This document shows, piece by piece, positions 34,505-45,698 of a DNA stretch of 64,000 nt. Position 1 is the stretch's first letter. Each line of letters opens with the position of its first letter. Under the pieces are notes generated by a model, which did not search any database, was not told where the DNA came from, and saw nothing but the letters and a program-made list of their open reading frames with translations. Source of the DNA: Cryptomeria japonica (lineage: Eukaryota > Streptophyta > Pinopsida > Cupressales > Cupressaceae); the NCBI RefSeq assembly GCF_030272615.1, contig NC_081409.1, positions 469,892,573 through 469,956,572 of the forward strand, read 5' to 3'. A program made the translations under genes and the position numbers.

Positions 34505-37500
34505 GGGTTAATGTAAATTAAATCAATGAGATATAACCACTTTGTAAGGAGATATCAATGTTGCTTGCTCAATCCAAAAGAACATGTTTGGATTTTATCA
34601 GGTTCTAACACAAATCTGAATCAAATAGATGATAGAATATCTGAGAAGCAAGAAACAATAAGTTGGGAAAGTCCTTCAGAGAAGGAATCGAATGGCAACG
34701 AATGGGAGATTGATTCATCTTTTAATTCGATTCCAAATGAATATTGGGAACCTGAAAACCTTTATGAATGGAGGGAATCGATAATTCATAAAAACAAAAT
34801 TATTGAGGGACTAGAAAATGAAATTGAGCAACTAGAAAAAAAATTAGTGCAAACAAAAGAATTTGATTTCTCTTCAAGATCAGAAGATTCCATAATTTCA
34901 GAAAGGAAAGAAAGAGTTGAAGAAATAAAAAACTACAAAGAGCAACTGCAAAAACTCAAGGAAATAAGGGATAAATGTAAGAAAATATTGGAAGAAATGT
35001 TCCAAGAAAAAATGGAACAAGAAGAATCAGATTGAATAAGAGAATATTATTCCTTTTCAGAATCAGAATTTTTCAAAGGGTTCTTTGATGATTTGTCAAT
35101 AGATGAATCATCTATAAGTATTAATTATACTAAGAAACCAAGTGAAAAATTAAAATTGTTGAAAGGGCGGCAAGACACTTTTCAATATTTTAGGGGATTA
35201 GAAAAGAATAGAATAGTTGATATATGGAAGGTTAAAACATTTCTTAAAAATCCTTCTGTAAATTATGATATTTTATCAAATCCTGGATGGAATCTCAAAA
35301 AAGAGATAAACCAATTAAATTGTATTCGATTTTTGAATCAGAATTTATCTTCAAAATAAAGAAGAATTAACATTAAATGATGATTTTCAATTGAAAAAAT
35401 GTGTTCTTAAAATAATGGATCAATTTTCTCTATCAATAACTAAGCCTAATCAGGGTTACTATAATGAAATTGTCCTGGATGTGGATTATCACATGAATGA
35501 ATTATATGAACTTAACAAGAATATATTATTGAACAAGATCTTCAATTACAGAGATAAATTAAAGCATTGTTCTTTCTTTATGCTACTCAATATTCTTGAT
35601 AAAGATAATAAATATACAAATCAAATAGCAAAGGATGATAACATCAAAATTTTCATTCAACTAATATTGAATAAATACAAGATTCAAATTGACGAGCATT
35701 TTGAAAAAATGTTTAAGAGATTCCATTTGTTGAAGAACATCTTTTTCTCAAAAGTATTTAATGAATACTCTAAGTATTCTTTAAAATCAGATTCTGTATT
35801 GGACGATTTAGAATTTGAAACTGGATTGGACGATTTAGAATCCGAAACTGTACTAGATGAGTATGTTTTTTTAAAATCATTCCAGAAGTATTATTTGGAA
35901 TGGAAAAAAGTATTGAAAAGATTCTATATTGAATTCGTAAAAACATTCAATAGATATTCTTTTCAATTGACAAAAGTATGGAATAAATATTATTTGAAAT
36001 TACAAAAAGTATGAAATAAATACTATTTGAATTTACAAAAAGTATGGAATAAATACTATTTGGAATTCAATTTTGAATTACGAAAAATATTAAATAGAAT
36101 CTATTTAATCAAAACATTAAGTCGCAATCTAAAAGATCCAATTCAAACAAATTGGATAAAATTGAATAATGTAACGCAAGATATAATTACCCAACATTCA
36201 TCAAGCTGGAGAAAATGTCAGAAAGAATGGTTCAAACGCTCTATTTTTCGAACTGTTGAAAATAAAAATCAGAATTTGAACGCTTTTGTATTGTCCATTC
36301 AGATCGAAATCTTTCAAAAAAGATTAGAATATGTTTTGTCCATTTCCAAACAAAACAATTTAAAAAATAGAGTGTTCGATCCAATTGAATTATGGACTAC
36401 TCAACATTGGGGTTGGTTTGGAAATCCGAATAAAATTTTTGATAATAAAATTTATAAGATTATCTCGGACAAGATTAATATCAATCTGATTGAAAATGAA
36501 AAAAAATCTAAATCAATTCCTAATCTTGAATCCTTGATCGATGAACAAATAATATCACCATTAGGTTTGAATGAGAAACCGATAATTGAATCGATTATTG
36601 ATGTATACGATAATGGAAAAAAATACATGGAATTATTGAATAACGCAGATCTTTCAGAAATATTCGATGATCGAGACAATTGGTTGAATCCTTTAAAACT
36701 CTCTAATCAAAATTCATTGAGAGCTTCTTTTTACAAAGCAAATACATTTGAATTTTTAGATTATTTACACTGTCCTCATTTAAATTATAAAAAAAGATTA
36801 GCTTCTTACATGGAGAGGATTCATATAAAAAATAAGAATGTAACATATGGACAATTATTAAATTTAGTTCCCAATTTAGTTCTGATTCATAACAATCTGT
36901 TTTCTTTGTGTATTGGTGAGATGAGAGTTTTGTACTCAGAGAAAGAAACTATCTCACTCATAAAGTCACAAGTAAATCGATTATTGGATCAATATTTATG
37001 TGACCAAGCGCTAATCCATGATTTGCATAAATCGTCTAATTTATTTAAAAAATTGAACTCTATTATTCATAGTAATATAAATTTTTTTTTGATTGAAGAT
37101 ATTTATAAAACTCCTTTAATAAGCCCACAAATTGTCAATTTTGACAAAAACTCTTGCTATCTTTTTTCAAATAGTTCAGATTCAGAAGAAAACACCTGTA
37201 ACCAATATTTTAAAAACAGTTTTAGTTCCAACATATATCTTATTCAAACTTCTTACCAAGATGATCTACTGTCCGAAATATCTTTGCGAATGAATCAATT
37301 TGCAGAAAAAGAAAAATATAGTTCAACAGAAAGTTTGAACCACATAATGGAAGACAAAACCATAGGTGACTTTTTCAATAAAGAAAAAATAAAGTTTTTC
37401 TTTTCAGAACTAAAGTTCTTAGTTTCTCATAAGACCCTTCAAATAAATATTTTTTTTGAGAAATGGGGTCTGTTTCAAACATATAGGGCATGGTTATGGC

Positions 37501-37528
37501 TTTTTACTTCCACGGGTTTGAAATATAC
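34505..37528 (+). pseudogene. ycf2: ycf2 pseudogene, N-terminal third, part 1
   Basis: Ycf2 is a very large essential plastid protein linked to protein import and AAA-type motors. Starting at QCCLLNPKEHVWILSGS (the first about 160 codons are absent) the fragment shows family landmarks in order: LYEWRESIIHKN, RQDTFQYFRGLEKNRIVDIWK, FSLSITKPNQGYYNE, KCQKEWFKRSIFRT, DRDNWLNPLKLSNQNSLRASF (split at 36680), YGQLLNLVPN and FEKWGLFQTYRAW. Lesions: TGA at 35033, a frameshift near 35355 and TGA at 36012. Two short in-frame repeats occur: 27 bp twice (about 35807-35860) and 33 bp three times (about 35969-36070). It stops at KY, where a solo LTR is inserted. Confidence 0.93.
37524..37528. other. Left target-site duplication of solo LTR (TATAC)
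   Basis: TATAC here and at 41980-41984 flank the solo LTR exactly. Confidence 0.93.
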
Positions 37529-39349
37529 TATAATGCCCATACCCTAGTTAGGTTTGTAAAACCCGTTTGACCATGATTGACTTCCTATGTGGCATTCTTG
37601 AATGGTAGGTTAACCATGGTGAAATGTGTAGTTTAGATAATATTAATAACTGTGCATACTTATTATTGTGCTTTTGCATTGATTCTCATGTAAATGTAAT
37701 TGTTCCTAACCCTTGTGATGAATCTTGAGCTAACGCCTTCATTGAATATGTATATGTATATGCATGCTTGTATGAATTCATGGGTGCAGGAGATTGCAGG
37801 TACAACACCGCTTAGGGCAAGGTTCATCTCCTTTGGGATTTGCAAGGTTGAGTATGCCTCCTTCATCTTTAGAATTCGGATTTGGTGGTCATATAACTCT
37901 CGTCTTGCCTTAGCCATGGTTAGGTGAGCATCGTGTGTGGATTCATGGAGCTTGCTTTTCATTGGGATGCATGTCGAGAGATTTGGAGGACTCCCTCGAG
38001 TTGCGTGCCTTGCGCGAGGTAAGTGAGGTTTGTTATCCTAAGTATTAATTCAAATTTATGAGTAGACGAGCACATTAGTAATTTAGAAATTTAAATGGGT
38101 AGCTTCCTTTATATGATTAATCATTAATTTAAGAGATTGCCTTAAATTATTAATGTAGCAAGCTTAAGGTATTTAACTTGGGTTAGCATGCTCATTTATG
38201 CATTTGTAGTTGAGAAATTAGAATAAATAAAACTCTTGCATTAGATTAGTCATTTATTTAAAAATGTCGCTTTATTATGTTATAGCGAGTTAATTTAATA
38301 GCTAATTTTAAAATAACGAATTTATTGAGTTATGCATTTTAGAAAGGAAAAATTTTAAAGTCATTTGGGAAATAGAAATAAATTACTCATTTCCGCATTT
38401 TGGAAGAAAAAAGGGGTAAATTATTATTATTAAACGAAATTATTTCCTTTTTACTTGTAAAGTCGATATAGTATAAAAGTTTGATTTTTAGAAAATTAAA
38501 TTAATCAAATGCCTTACCCGGTCAATAGTTTCGAAATAAAAAAGTAGGCCTAAAATTAATATTGAGGAATTAAAATTTTAAAACTCAAAAAGAAATAGAA
38601 GCATTATAATTTTAATAAGGAAAACAAATAAGATGTATTAAATAATGTAAATGAATGACTTCCATTTTCATTTTCATTCATTTTATTTTAAAAATAAATG
38701 CCTAATTTCGAAATTGAAAATTAGAGCAAAATTAGGGTTTCTCTTTTTAACCTAGTTTTGTAAGCATTTTGGGGGTTCTTTGGCTTGGGAGTTTTTTTTG
38801 GGAAAAATGGGGGGATTTGCATTGGAGTTGCAGGTGGAGCTCTTCATCAAAGAAATCTCTTCCCGGAATGCATTTGGAGGTAGGATTCCAATCTACCTGT
38901 TTGTTTATTGTTATGTTCTCCATGAAATGTTGAAGAAAAGAAAAGAAAGAAATGTTTTTTTTGACCATGAAGGTTCTTGAAGATTAGTTTCAGTTTCTTT
39001 TAAAAATTTGGTTGTTCTTGAAACGAATTTCTGGTTCTTAAAGAAATTAGTGGCTTCAAACCGGATGTGGGGATATTTGTTCCATAATAGAGTGTTTTGG
39101 GTAAATCTGGAAATTTATTTTATGACTGTAAAAATGAGGGTTTATTTTTTTACATTTTCATTTGGGGTGTTTTGTTCATGATATTAAAAAAAAATATATA
39201 TAAAAACAGAGAGGCTGCTGGAAACTGTTCTTTTTTTTTCCCTGTTTCTGGTTGTGTGGGCGCACTGGGGATTTATTATATTCTTTAGACTGTTTTCTTT
39301 ATTTACTATAGCAAATAAAAATTTTTTTAAAAAAATGTGTTTTTTGTGC

Positions 39350-39530
39350 CCCCACGGCAGCTGCTACCAGCTGGTAGCAGCGCTACCAGAGGTAGCGAAC
39401 TGCTACCAAATGGTAGCAGCACTACCAAAGGTAGCGCCCTGCTACCATTTGGTAGCAGCGCTACCAATGGTAGCTAGGCTACCAAGGGGGGGGGGCCCAC
39501 GTGGGTGTCCACGTGGGTACCCTCTCCCTC
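39350..39530. repeat. GC-rich island with 39-bp palindromic tandem repeats in solo LTR
   Basis: Units beginning CTGCTACC start at 39361, 39400 and 39439 (39-bp period). Each unit holds two small palindromes of the form GCTACC-nnn-GGTAGC, so three units give six hairpins. The island ends with a G run and CCCACGTGGG, itself palindromic. It sits about 1.8-2.0 kb into the LTR, the same offset as the unrelated 22-bp repeat island in the other family A LTR. Confidence 0.9.
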
Positions 39531-40306
39531 TTTTTTTTGAAAACTAAAAAAAAGGTTTATTTCATTTAAATTTTAATTATTATTTTTAATTATTTTATAT
39601 AATTTTTTTTAAGAAAAAAAAGAAAAAAAAATAGAATATATGAATATATATATAAAGATAAAGAAAAAAAACCAAATTAAATTAATAAGTGGAGTTAATT
39701 TAGTTTAAGAGGTTTTAAATTCAATTTTTTTTTTATATATATTATTTAATTTTAAATTCGGTTTCTTGCATTATTTAATTCAAGATTATGAATATTAGCT
39801 GGATTTAGATAACGAACATTTAGCAAATCCATACTTGATACAAATGATTAAATGTCATATTTACTACGTCCAAGCTTGGGTTAATACGTAATATTAACAT
39901 GGACTAGTATTAAGGGTGGGTTAAAGGTGAATTTTTAAATAAAAGTTAACTTAGCAAATCCATAAACTTGGTCGACATTATTAGTCAGAGCAATATGATA
40001 AAACGAATACCTCTACCGGATAATGCCTATGCTGAATTAAACTTCTATTATTGAATTTGGTTATGTAATGGTAAGACTTGACAAGACAGTGTTTGGTTGC
40101 AAGTTGGTCAAGCCCCTAGTTAGGGTACCATCAAACAAGAGAATCTAGGTTGGGTTGTTTTCTTGTTATGTTTCGTTTTGACCCGCTTTTAAAAGGGATC
40201 ATTATGTAAATTCCGACCGAGAGGTCTTTTGTATATTGATTTTATTCGCCTAAGTGGCAAGATGTAAAAGACTTATAGATCATGTGTTCCTAATGATATA
40301 ATACCA

Positions 40307-40400
40307 AAGGGGTCTTGCAGTTGCGCAGACCCAGAGATGTAGCCCTTTTAGGGGTGAACTCCGAGATCATATCTGTGTTATGCGATGTTTTTAGTTTACT
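40307..40400 (+). other. Conserved block of family A LTR, solo copy
   Basis: Plus-strand partner of 4400-4493: GGGGTCTTGCAGTTG, GCAGACCCA, AGATGTAGCCC, AGGGGTGAA and GTGTTATG follow in the same order and spacing. Confidence 0.6.
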
Positions 40401-41984
40401 TTGTTTTATGTTTTAAATTATCATGGATGGTTGTATTTCTTGCATAAGTGTATGGTGGAAATTTAATAAATTCAAAATCTAGGTGCATAACATTATTTAT
40501 CTTGATAAATGTAGTAAATCAGATTCATAAAACATCGTAAATTGTGATTATGGCAAAGTATTCAAAATATGTTAATTTAAATTGTAATAGCGGAAAGAAT
40601 CTTGCTAGATTACATTATTGGATTAACTTGCTATCAAGTATATAAATGGGACGAATGAGAAATGGGAAACAAAGTTGAATTAATGTTATAAATTCTAAGT
40701 GAAATTTAAAGGATGAACCTCAAATAGATACTTACCTTTTTACCTTAGTAAATGGGAAACGTCATGTTAATTATGTTTCATTATATTGGATATAGTTGTT
40801 TGGTCAATTACGTTTTAATCTTAACAAATTAACCTTACCGAAATTTAACTTGATAATTGGTGAAACTCAACTAGTCTACCATAATTATAACCCCAACAAA
40901 TGAATTTCTTTATGATTGCTAAAGATGAACTTAAAAAAGAAGGGATTCAATTAGTTGTTGATACATTAAATCTAGTAAAAGAATCTCTCTCATATTATCT
41001 TCATTTAACAATAAAAAAATGATATGCAACAAGATAATTGTATTTCAATCCTAATGGAAGAACATCACTATGGTCTTATTATTCAAATCTTGAAATGAAG
41101 AATTTCATATAGCTAACGATATTTTAATTTAAAGGATGCTCTCGTGTGCCCTAATACACACCCACCTTAATGAAAATTAGTCCAATTATTTGCATCATCA
41201 AAACTTCAAATGAATTCTATGGTTACTCACATTTTATCTTGCACATAAGAATCTACAACTCATTAGTTGGCTATGCATGAAAACAAATGAAGAGACCTCA
41301 CTCTACTAATGGAAGTTTAATCCTTAAGAAACGAATTTTTCTTATTAACCATACTGTTTAATATTTTAAAAGAGATATCAAATGTGGGTGAATATTTTAA
41401 GATCAAATGAAGGAATCCTCGTTTTATTAATCGTAGTTTAACCCTAAATGAATGAATCTCGTTAAGCATATTTATAGCATTAAAGGATGACGTCAAGGGT
41501 GGATGGTTATCTTAAAAACCTAATGAATGAACCTCATTATATTAAACGCTTGGAACCTATTTGGAGGCCTCTAAATGAAAATTATGAATTTAAGTGCATT
41601 GAACAAATAACCTATCAAAGGCCTCCAATCCACCCAAAGTAAATGAACGCTTCCTAAAGATATAAGGTGTTAAACCATTGAACACATATGTAATCAAGAC
41701 CTATGCATTATCTCGTAATTATGATATCCAGTTTAATGGATCTAATGATGCAAGTTGAGTTAGGTGTAAGGTTATGTAATCGCGTTGGGAAACTCCTTAG
41801 GATCGTTTTAGCCTTCCGCTGTGTTATCTAGTTAGAGATAATTTTGAGATAACTTCAAACTATCTTAATGTTGTAACTTTTCATTAACGCTCTTAATTAT
41901 TAATAAAAAAAATAAAATTTACACTCTATTTGAGTGTTTTTAACTTAAACCCTTAGGGGTTTCCTGGCGGGGCATTACATATAC

Positions 41985-42114
41985 TAAAAATATGCTTTTA
42001 GCTACTTTTCTGGAAATACCAATAAATAGTAGTGATCAGTTGGTATCAATCCTGCACAATATTAGGCAAAATTCGGATCACAATTTGGATATTTTGTGGG
42101 CACTTTATCATCAT
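41985..42114 (+). pseudogene. ycf2: ycf2 pseudogene, part 2 after the solo LTR
   Basis: After the right TATAC the ycf2 frame continues: KNMLLATFLEIPINSS, then QLVSILHNIRQNSD, corresponding to the family stretch after TSTGYKY. Keeping one copy of TATAC restores the frame exactly. It ends at ALYHHN, where element B LTR sequence resumes. Confidence 0.9.
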
Positions 42115-44036
42115 AATTAAACAATAAAATTGATTTTGGAAGTCGATAATAAATAACATTATGATATAATTGAAACATAAAATATTAAAATAAATAAGAG
42201 ATTACAAATAAATGAATTTAAAATATCAATTTAATAAATTTTAAAATTAACACATGAGTTCAAATTTGAATAGAAAAATAAACTGTTTGAATCTTCCTAT
42301 CAACTCTCAATTTCCTCTTCCTGACTGGCTAATCAAACCAGTCAAACTCTTGATTAACCCTCTTAACTGAAAAATATATTTGATCTTTCTCCACTTCCAC
42401 TTCCAATCAATTTTGAATTCTTAGTCAAGATCCACAATCTGAGGATCGATTCTCTCAGCCAGGAAACAATTAAAAGCCCAGAAAGAGATATTGAATAATC
42501 ATCTCTATGCACTCTCATTGATTGGAAAAGGCCAAATTTTGCGAGACCTCCTACCAATTTTTCCCCTTTGTATTCATTCTCTCATTACTAGAAGGTGAAT
42601 TTGGGTAAGGAGTGGATCGACCATCAATGAAGAAGGCGCCACCTCTTTTCACTCTTCCCATGTTTTGAGTCTTCGCCTCACTCACTTCACCTGTTCTACA
42701 AATCTTATAACCAGAAAAGGGGTGGTTGGGGAGGAGAACGATCTGCAGAAGCCATCACTCTCTCTCTCTCTCCCACATCTATAAATGTAAGAACATTTGA
42801 ATCCTTGTTCCTGTTGCATTTTTTTGTTGAATCAAATTGTTATAACCCTGCCTCCTCTTTTCTCCAATTTGAAAATATGACATGGTTTGATTTGTTGTTC
42901 TGCTGATCGATCTGCACTAATTATGAATAGAGTTATCTTGCTTAAGTGTAAATCAACCCCCCTCTCATTCTTTTAATCTGTAGTCTGTTGGCTAAGTCGA
43001 TATCAAGCACAGATGATACTCCTCTGGTTACCATTTTGAATCTCATAATATTCCTTATTTCTATGAATAATTAATTTGGTTGATCTATTGAATGATTCTT
43101 GGATAGTTCTAATCAGGTATCTATACAAGCTCGGGTACTTTTCATCGCCCCCTTACTTGCTATACTCTGCGATTTTGTGTCTGATCGTTTCAGCTGGTAA
43201 AGATAACAATTGTCTTTTATTTTTTGATTTGATAGTATTACACATATATAAGAGGTGTTCATCTATTGCAGACAAATATAGTTGGTATATTCTTTATATT
43301 ACCTAGCGTATCTTTTACTCGATATCTCTGACACGGTTTTGGATGAGATGAATTATTATGAATCTATTCTTGCCTCAGTAAAGAGTACTTTACTCTTATC
43401 ATTTATTACTATCATCTTTCCCTCTATTTCTATAATATATAAATATATATAGAATACGTTAACTCTTGAAGGTGTATGAAGTTTAAACTCCATATTTGGG
43501 TATCTTTTAAGGAGAACTAATAAATACAAAACCAAGTCTTTACGATAAATCAATCTAACAGAGGGGTCATTTGATTTTTAACTGTTTACGAAAGATGTGT
43601 TAGTACGGTTAAATGGAAATTATAAATAGTATACATAATATTGAATGATTAACCTTGATTTATTTGGTCAATAGGACTGGTTTTCTACCAAAAACTAATT
43701 GACTGGGTTATATGTATATTTATATATAATAAGTAGGTTATGATTGTAACATTTCATATTACCTTATTATTTTAAGTTAAGCGATCATTCAATTGGGTTA
43801 TATGTATATTTGCTAACTAATTGGCCCGATCATCTAATTTGTCCATTCTTCATAACTTATGGGTCTTACATTATTTTCATTGAATGTAGTATTTTCACTC
43901 ATATTAATGGCGATTGATATTTAAATGCATGACAGTTAAATTAAATCTTGCATTTATGGAAATGGAAATTTACTTAGATTTAATTAGGAATCAATTATGT
44001 TAGTTTTTTGAAGGTTGGGACTAGAAGGTCCTTACA
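42115..44036 (+). repeat. 3' LTR of element B, second piece
   Basis: From AATTAAACAATAAAATTG it parallels 10331-13357 of the 5' LTR, including the GACTGGCTAATCAAACCAGTC palindromic phrase (split at 42323), the (TC)n stretch near 42760, and the closing TGTTAGTTTTTTGAAGG. It lacks about 1 kb that the 5' LTR has between roughly 12180 and 13130. It ends GGTCCTTACA and is followed by AGTCA. Confidence 0.92.
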
Positions 44037-45118
44037 AGTCAAATACAAATAGTGTTTGGCATGTGGCTCGCAATTTCTAGATCCAATTCGCCTTCTAACA
44101 ACATCTATTTGGCTAGCTGAAACCCTTGTGTTGTCACGCCAAAAACATAACTTAATGTTCTTAGTTCATCATCAACAACCTTGTCTTTTCGTGGTAGTCT
44201 ACCCGAGAACGCCCAAAGAGAATTATTGTTAGGATCTTCTATTTTCTCCCGGCTCTCTAATGCTTTACTTAATGTTGTTCTACTTATATTTAATGACTTG
44301 TTTTTCTTATTTAATGATCTTTTTTTTATTGCTCATTATGGTTGATGTAATAACACATCGAGTAACCTTAGAATCTTTAGTACATGATTTTGTATCAATT
44401 GCTTGATATGCATCAAATAGATTTCTCACAATAGTTCTTTCAATATTATTTTCGGATGATCTTAAGCCAAGAGTTTTCATTGTCTCTATAAATTTCAAAT
44501 TTCTGATCATTTCAACAATTAATCAACATCTTGCATTTTGATTTAAGCTTTCAAAATAGTGTTGCCATATTATTTTAACCATTCTTCTACAAGTTCGTTT
44601 GTGTAATTTATTGGGCATTGTCTTCAAAATATTCTCATCAATGTCAAGTAGATACTTTGGTTTCCTATGAATAATTCTAGAGGTGTTAACGTTGGTGCAT
44701 TATGTGCATTAGGTACATTCATCACATCACATTGAGCTAGTGTATGTTCATCATTTGATTGATTATTCATTGTGGTCTCTTCTTCAATTGCATTAAATTC
44801 ATTTGGTAAATCAAATTGAGTTGGTGCATGTGCATCATTTGATTGATTATTGATTGTGGTCTCCTCTTCAATTACATTAGGCTCATTTGTTAAATCAAAT
44901 GTTGTTGGTGCATGTTCATCATTTGTTTGATTATTGATTGTGATTTCTTCTTCAATTGCATTAGTTTATTTGGTACATCCAATTAAGATGTTGCAGATGA
45001 CATACCTTCTTGTCCCACTGTTCTTAGTTCACGTAATCTCTTCATGCACTGCCTTTGTCTTTCCTTTTTAGCTTCTCATTGTTCAGATGTCCCTCACTTG
45101 TTCTTTCCCATCATTAAT
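44037..45118 (-). pseudogene. Transposase-like pseudogene, N-terminal part
   Basis: Minus strand, from about 45113: MMGKNK, stop, GTSEQ, stop, EAKKERQRQCMKRLRELRTV, then an acidic repeat region, then MKTLGLRSSENNIE, ISRTTLSKALESREKIE, DPNNNSLWAFSGRLPRKDK and VVDDELRTL, ending HAKHYL at the AGTCA site. Both early stops replace what could be arginine (TGA for CGA). The basic N-terminal stretch and the following text belong with the fragment at 8023-9981, which lies on the other side of element B in the same frame. Total coding length was about 3 kb. No relative that I can name; a DNA-transposon origin is inferred from the C-terminal motifs. Confidence 0.68.
44742..44975. repeat. 84-bp in-frame repeat in the transposase-like gene
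   Basis: TTCATCATTTGATTGATTAT recurs every 84 bp, about 2.8 units, each encoding on the minus strand a 28-residue unit of the form NAIEEETTINNQSNDEHAP plus DLxNE. Being a multiple of three, it kept the frame, so it arose while the gene was coding. Confidence 0.88.
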
Positions 45119-45548
45119 AACTTTTGTCCTAAATAGAATCATTTTGCACATATATGTTACAAAAACTTATACAATAAAATCACCATAAAATTAGTATTAT
45201 CGTTATTTTTAATAGTCAAAACTATTAAACAATCAAAATAACATTGAACAAAATAATTAGAACAACAATTCAATCATTTGAACTCATACAAAATAAAATG
45301 TTCGCTTACCTTGACATAAAACTATCACAAAATCAGTTGTAGTGGGGCCTTCAACGAGTTCCAAAAGTCCTTTTGTGGCTGTTGAGGTCATTGACCAAAT
45401 CAAATTATGTGAAAGAAACACATAGGGTTACTTTTAGTTAACTTGTTCGCATATTTAGTCCCTAAAAATACCCCAACAAACCAAAGTTCATAGTTCCCAT
45501 AACCCATAGGTGTTTCTTATGTTAAAAACATGTGCATGTTACTTATAG
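45119..45548. other. Host sequence upstream of the transposase-like gene
   Basis: No gene recognised. A phrase near 45510-45545 (TTATGTTAAAAACATG) recurs in altered form at 47113-47130 inside the gap of the tandem array. Confidence 0.5.
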
Positions 45549-45652
45549 AAAATAAAGGGTGAAGGAAAAGGATGGGAGAGAGAGAAAGGTAGAGGGAAAT
45601 AGAGTTGGGGAGGCAGGGAGAGGGAGAGGGAGAGAGAGAGGATGGGAAAGTA

Positions 45653-45694
<42 letters not shown>
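45549..45694. repeat. Purine tract and (GA)n microsatellite
   Basis: Almost pure purine sequence, ending in an uninterrupted (GA)n run at about 45655-45694. The leucine/serine/proline open frame on the opposite strand is only this repeat translated. Confidence 0.93.

Positions 45695-45698
<4 letters not shown>

Larger units (their letters stand above)
37529..41979 (+). repeat. Solo LTR of family A inserted in the ycf2 pseudogene
   Basis: Starts TATAATGCCC (originally TGTAATGCCC) and ends GGGCATTACA, a 10-bp terminal inverted repeat, with TATAC on both sides. No primer site or interior follows; ycf2 resumes immediately. It is collinear with the minus-strand LTR at 3130-7169: for example 37556-37640 with 7060-7145, 38830-38910 with 5930-5990, 40307-40400 with 4400-4493. 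It arises by recombination between the two LTRs of a full element. Length 4451 bp; it carries about 400 bp more than the other copy. No coding content beyond chance frames. Confidence 0.94.
25342..42114 (+). mobile_element. Nuclear insertion of plastid DNA (NUPT), with a solo LTR inside
   Basis: About 12.3 kb of plastid-derived sequence (plus the 4.45 kb solo LTR) sits inside the 3' LTR of element B. LTR homology ends at 25341 (CAGTAACC) and resumes at 42115 (AATTAAACAATAAAATTG). About 53 bp of LTR (10278-10330 equivalent) is missing at the site and there is no target-site duplication, as expected for end joining. The atpA-trnR-trnG-psaM-trnS-psbI-psbK-trnQ-chlB-rps16 run is in plastome order and orientation; ycf3 at the left and ycf2 at the right are joined to it at non-canonical places. 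All genes show damage except psbK. Confidence 0.95.
9982..44036 (+). mobile_element. Giant nested LTR retrotransposon B (Ty3-like, non-autonomous)
   Basis: The element spans a 5' LTR (9982-13357), primer site, interior, polypurine tract (25058-25069) and a 3' LTR in two pieces (25070-25341 and 42115-44036). Its 34 kb span is mostly later insertions: Copia-1, Copia-2 and the plastid block with its solo LTR. Without these the interior is only about 3.5 kb and contains a gag remnant with a damaged zinc knuckle but no protease, integrase or reverse transcriptase that I can recognise. It is therefore probably a large non-autonomous derivative. The tRNA-iMet primer site and TGTCACGACC end resemble Ty3/gypsy elements; family placement is inference. 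Confidence 0.88.

Noticed and set aside
39097-39547. Open frames over the GC-rich island of the solo LTR
   Set aside because: Repeats GCTACC/GGTAGC create the frames; no conserved protein features.
25342-42114. Contig is plastid genome or contamination
   Set aside because: Genes are riddled with lesions, both flanks are halves of one nuclear LTR, and a retrotransposon LTR with target duplication sits within it.
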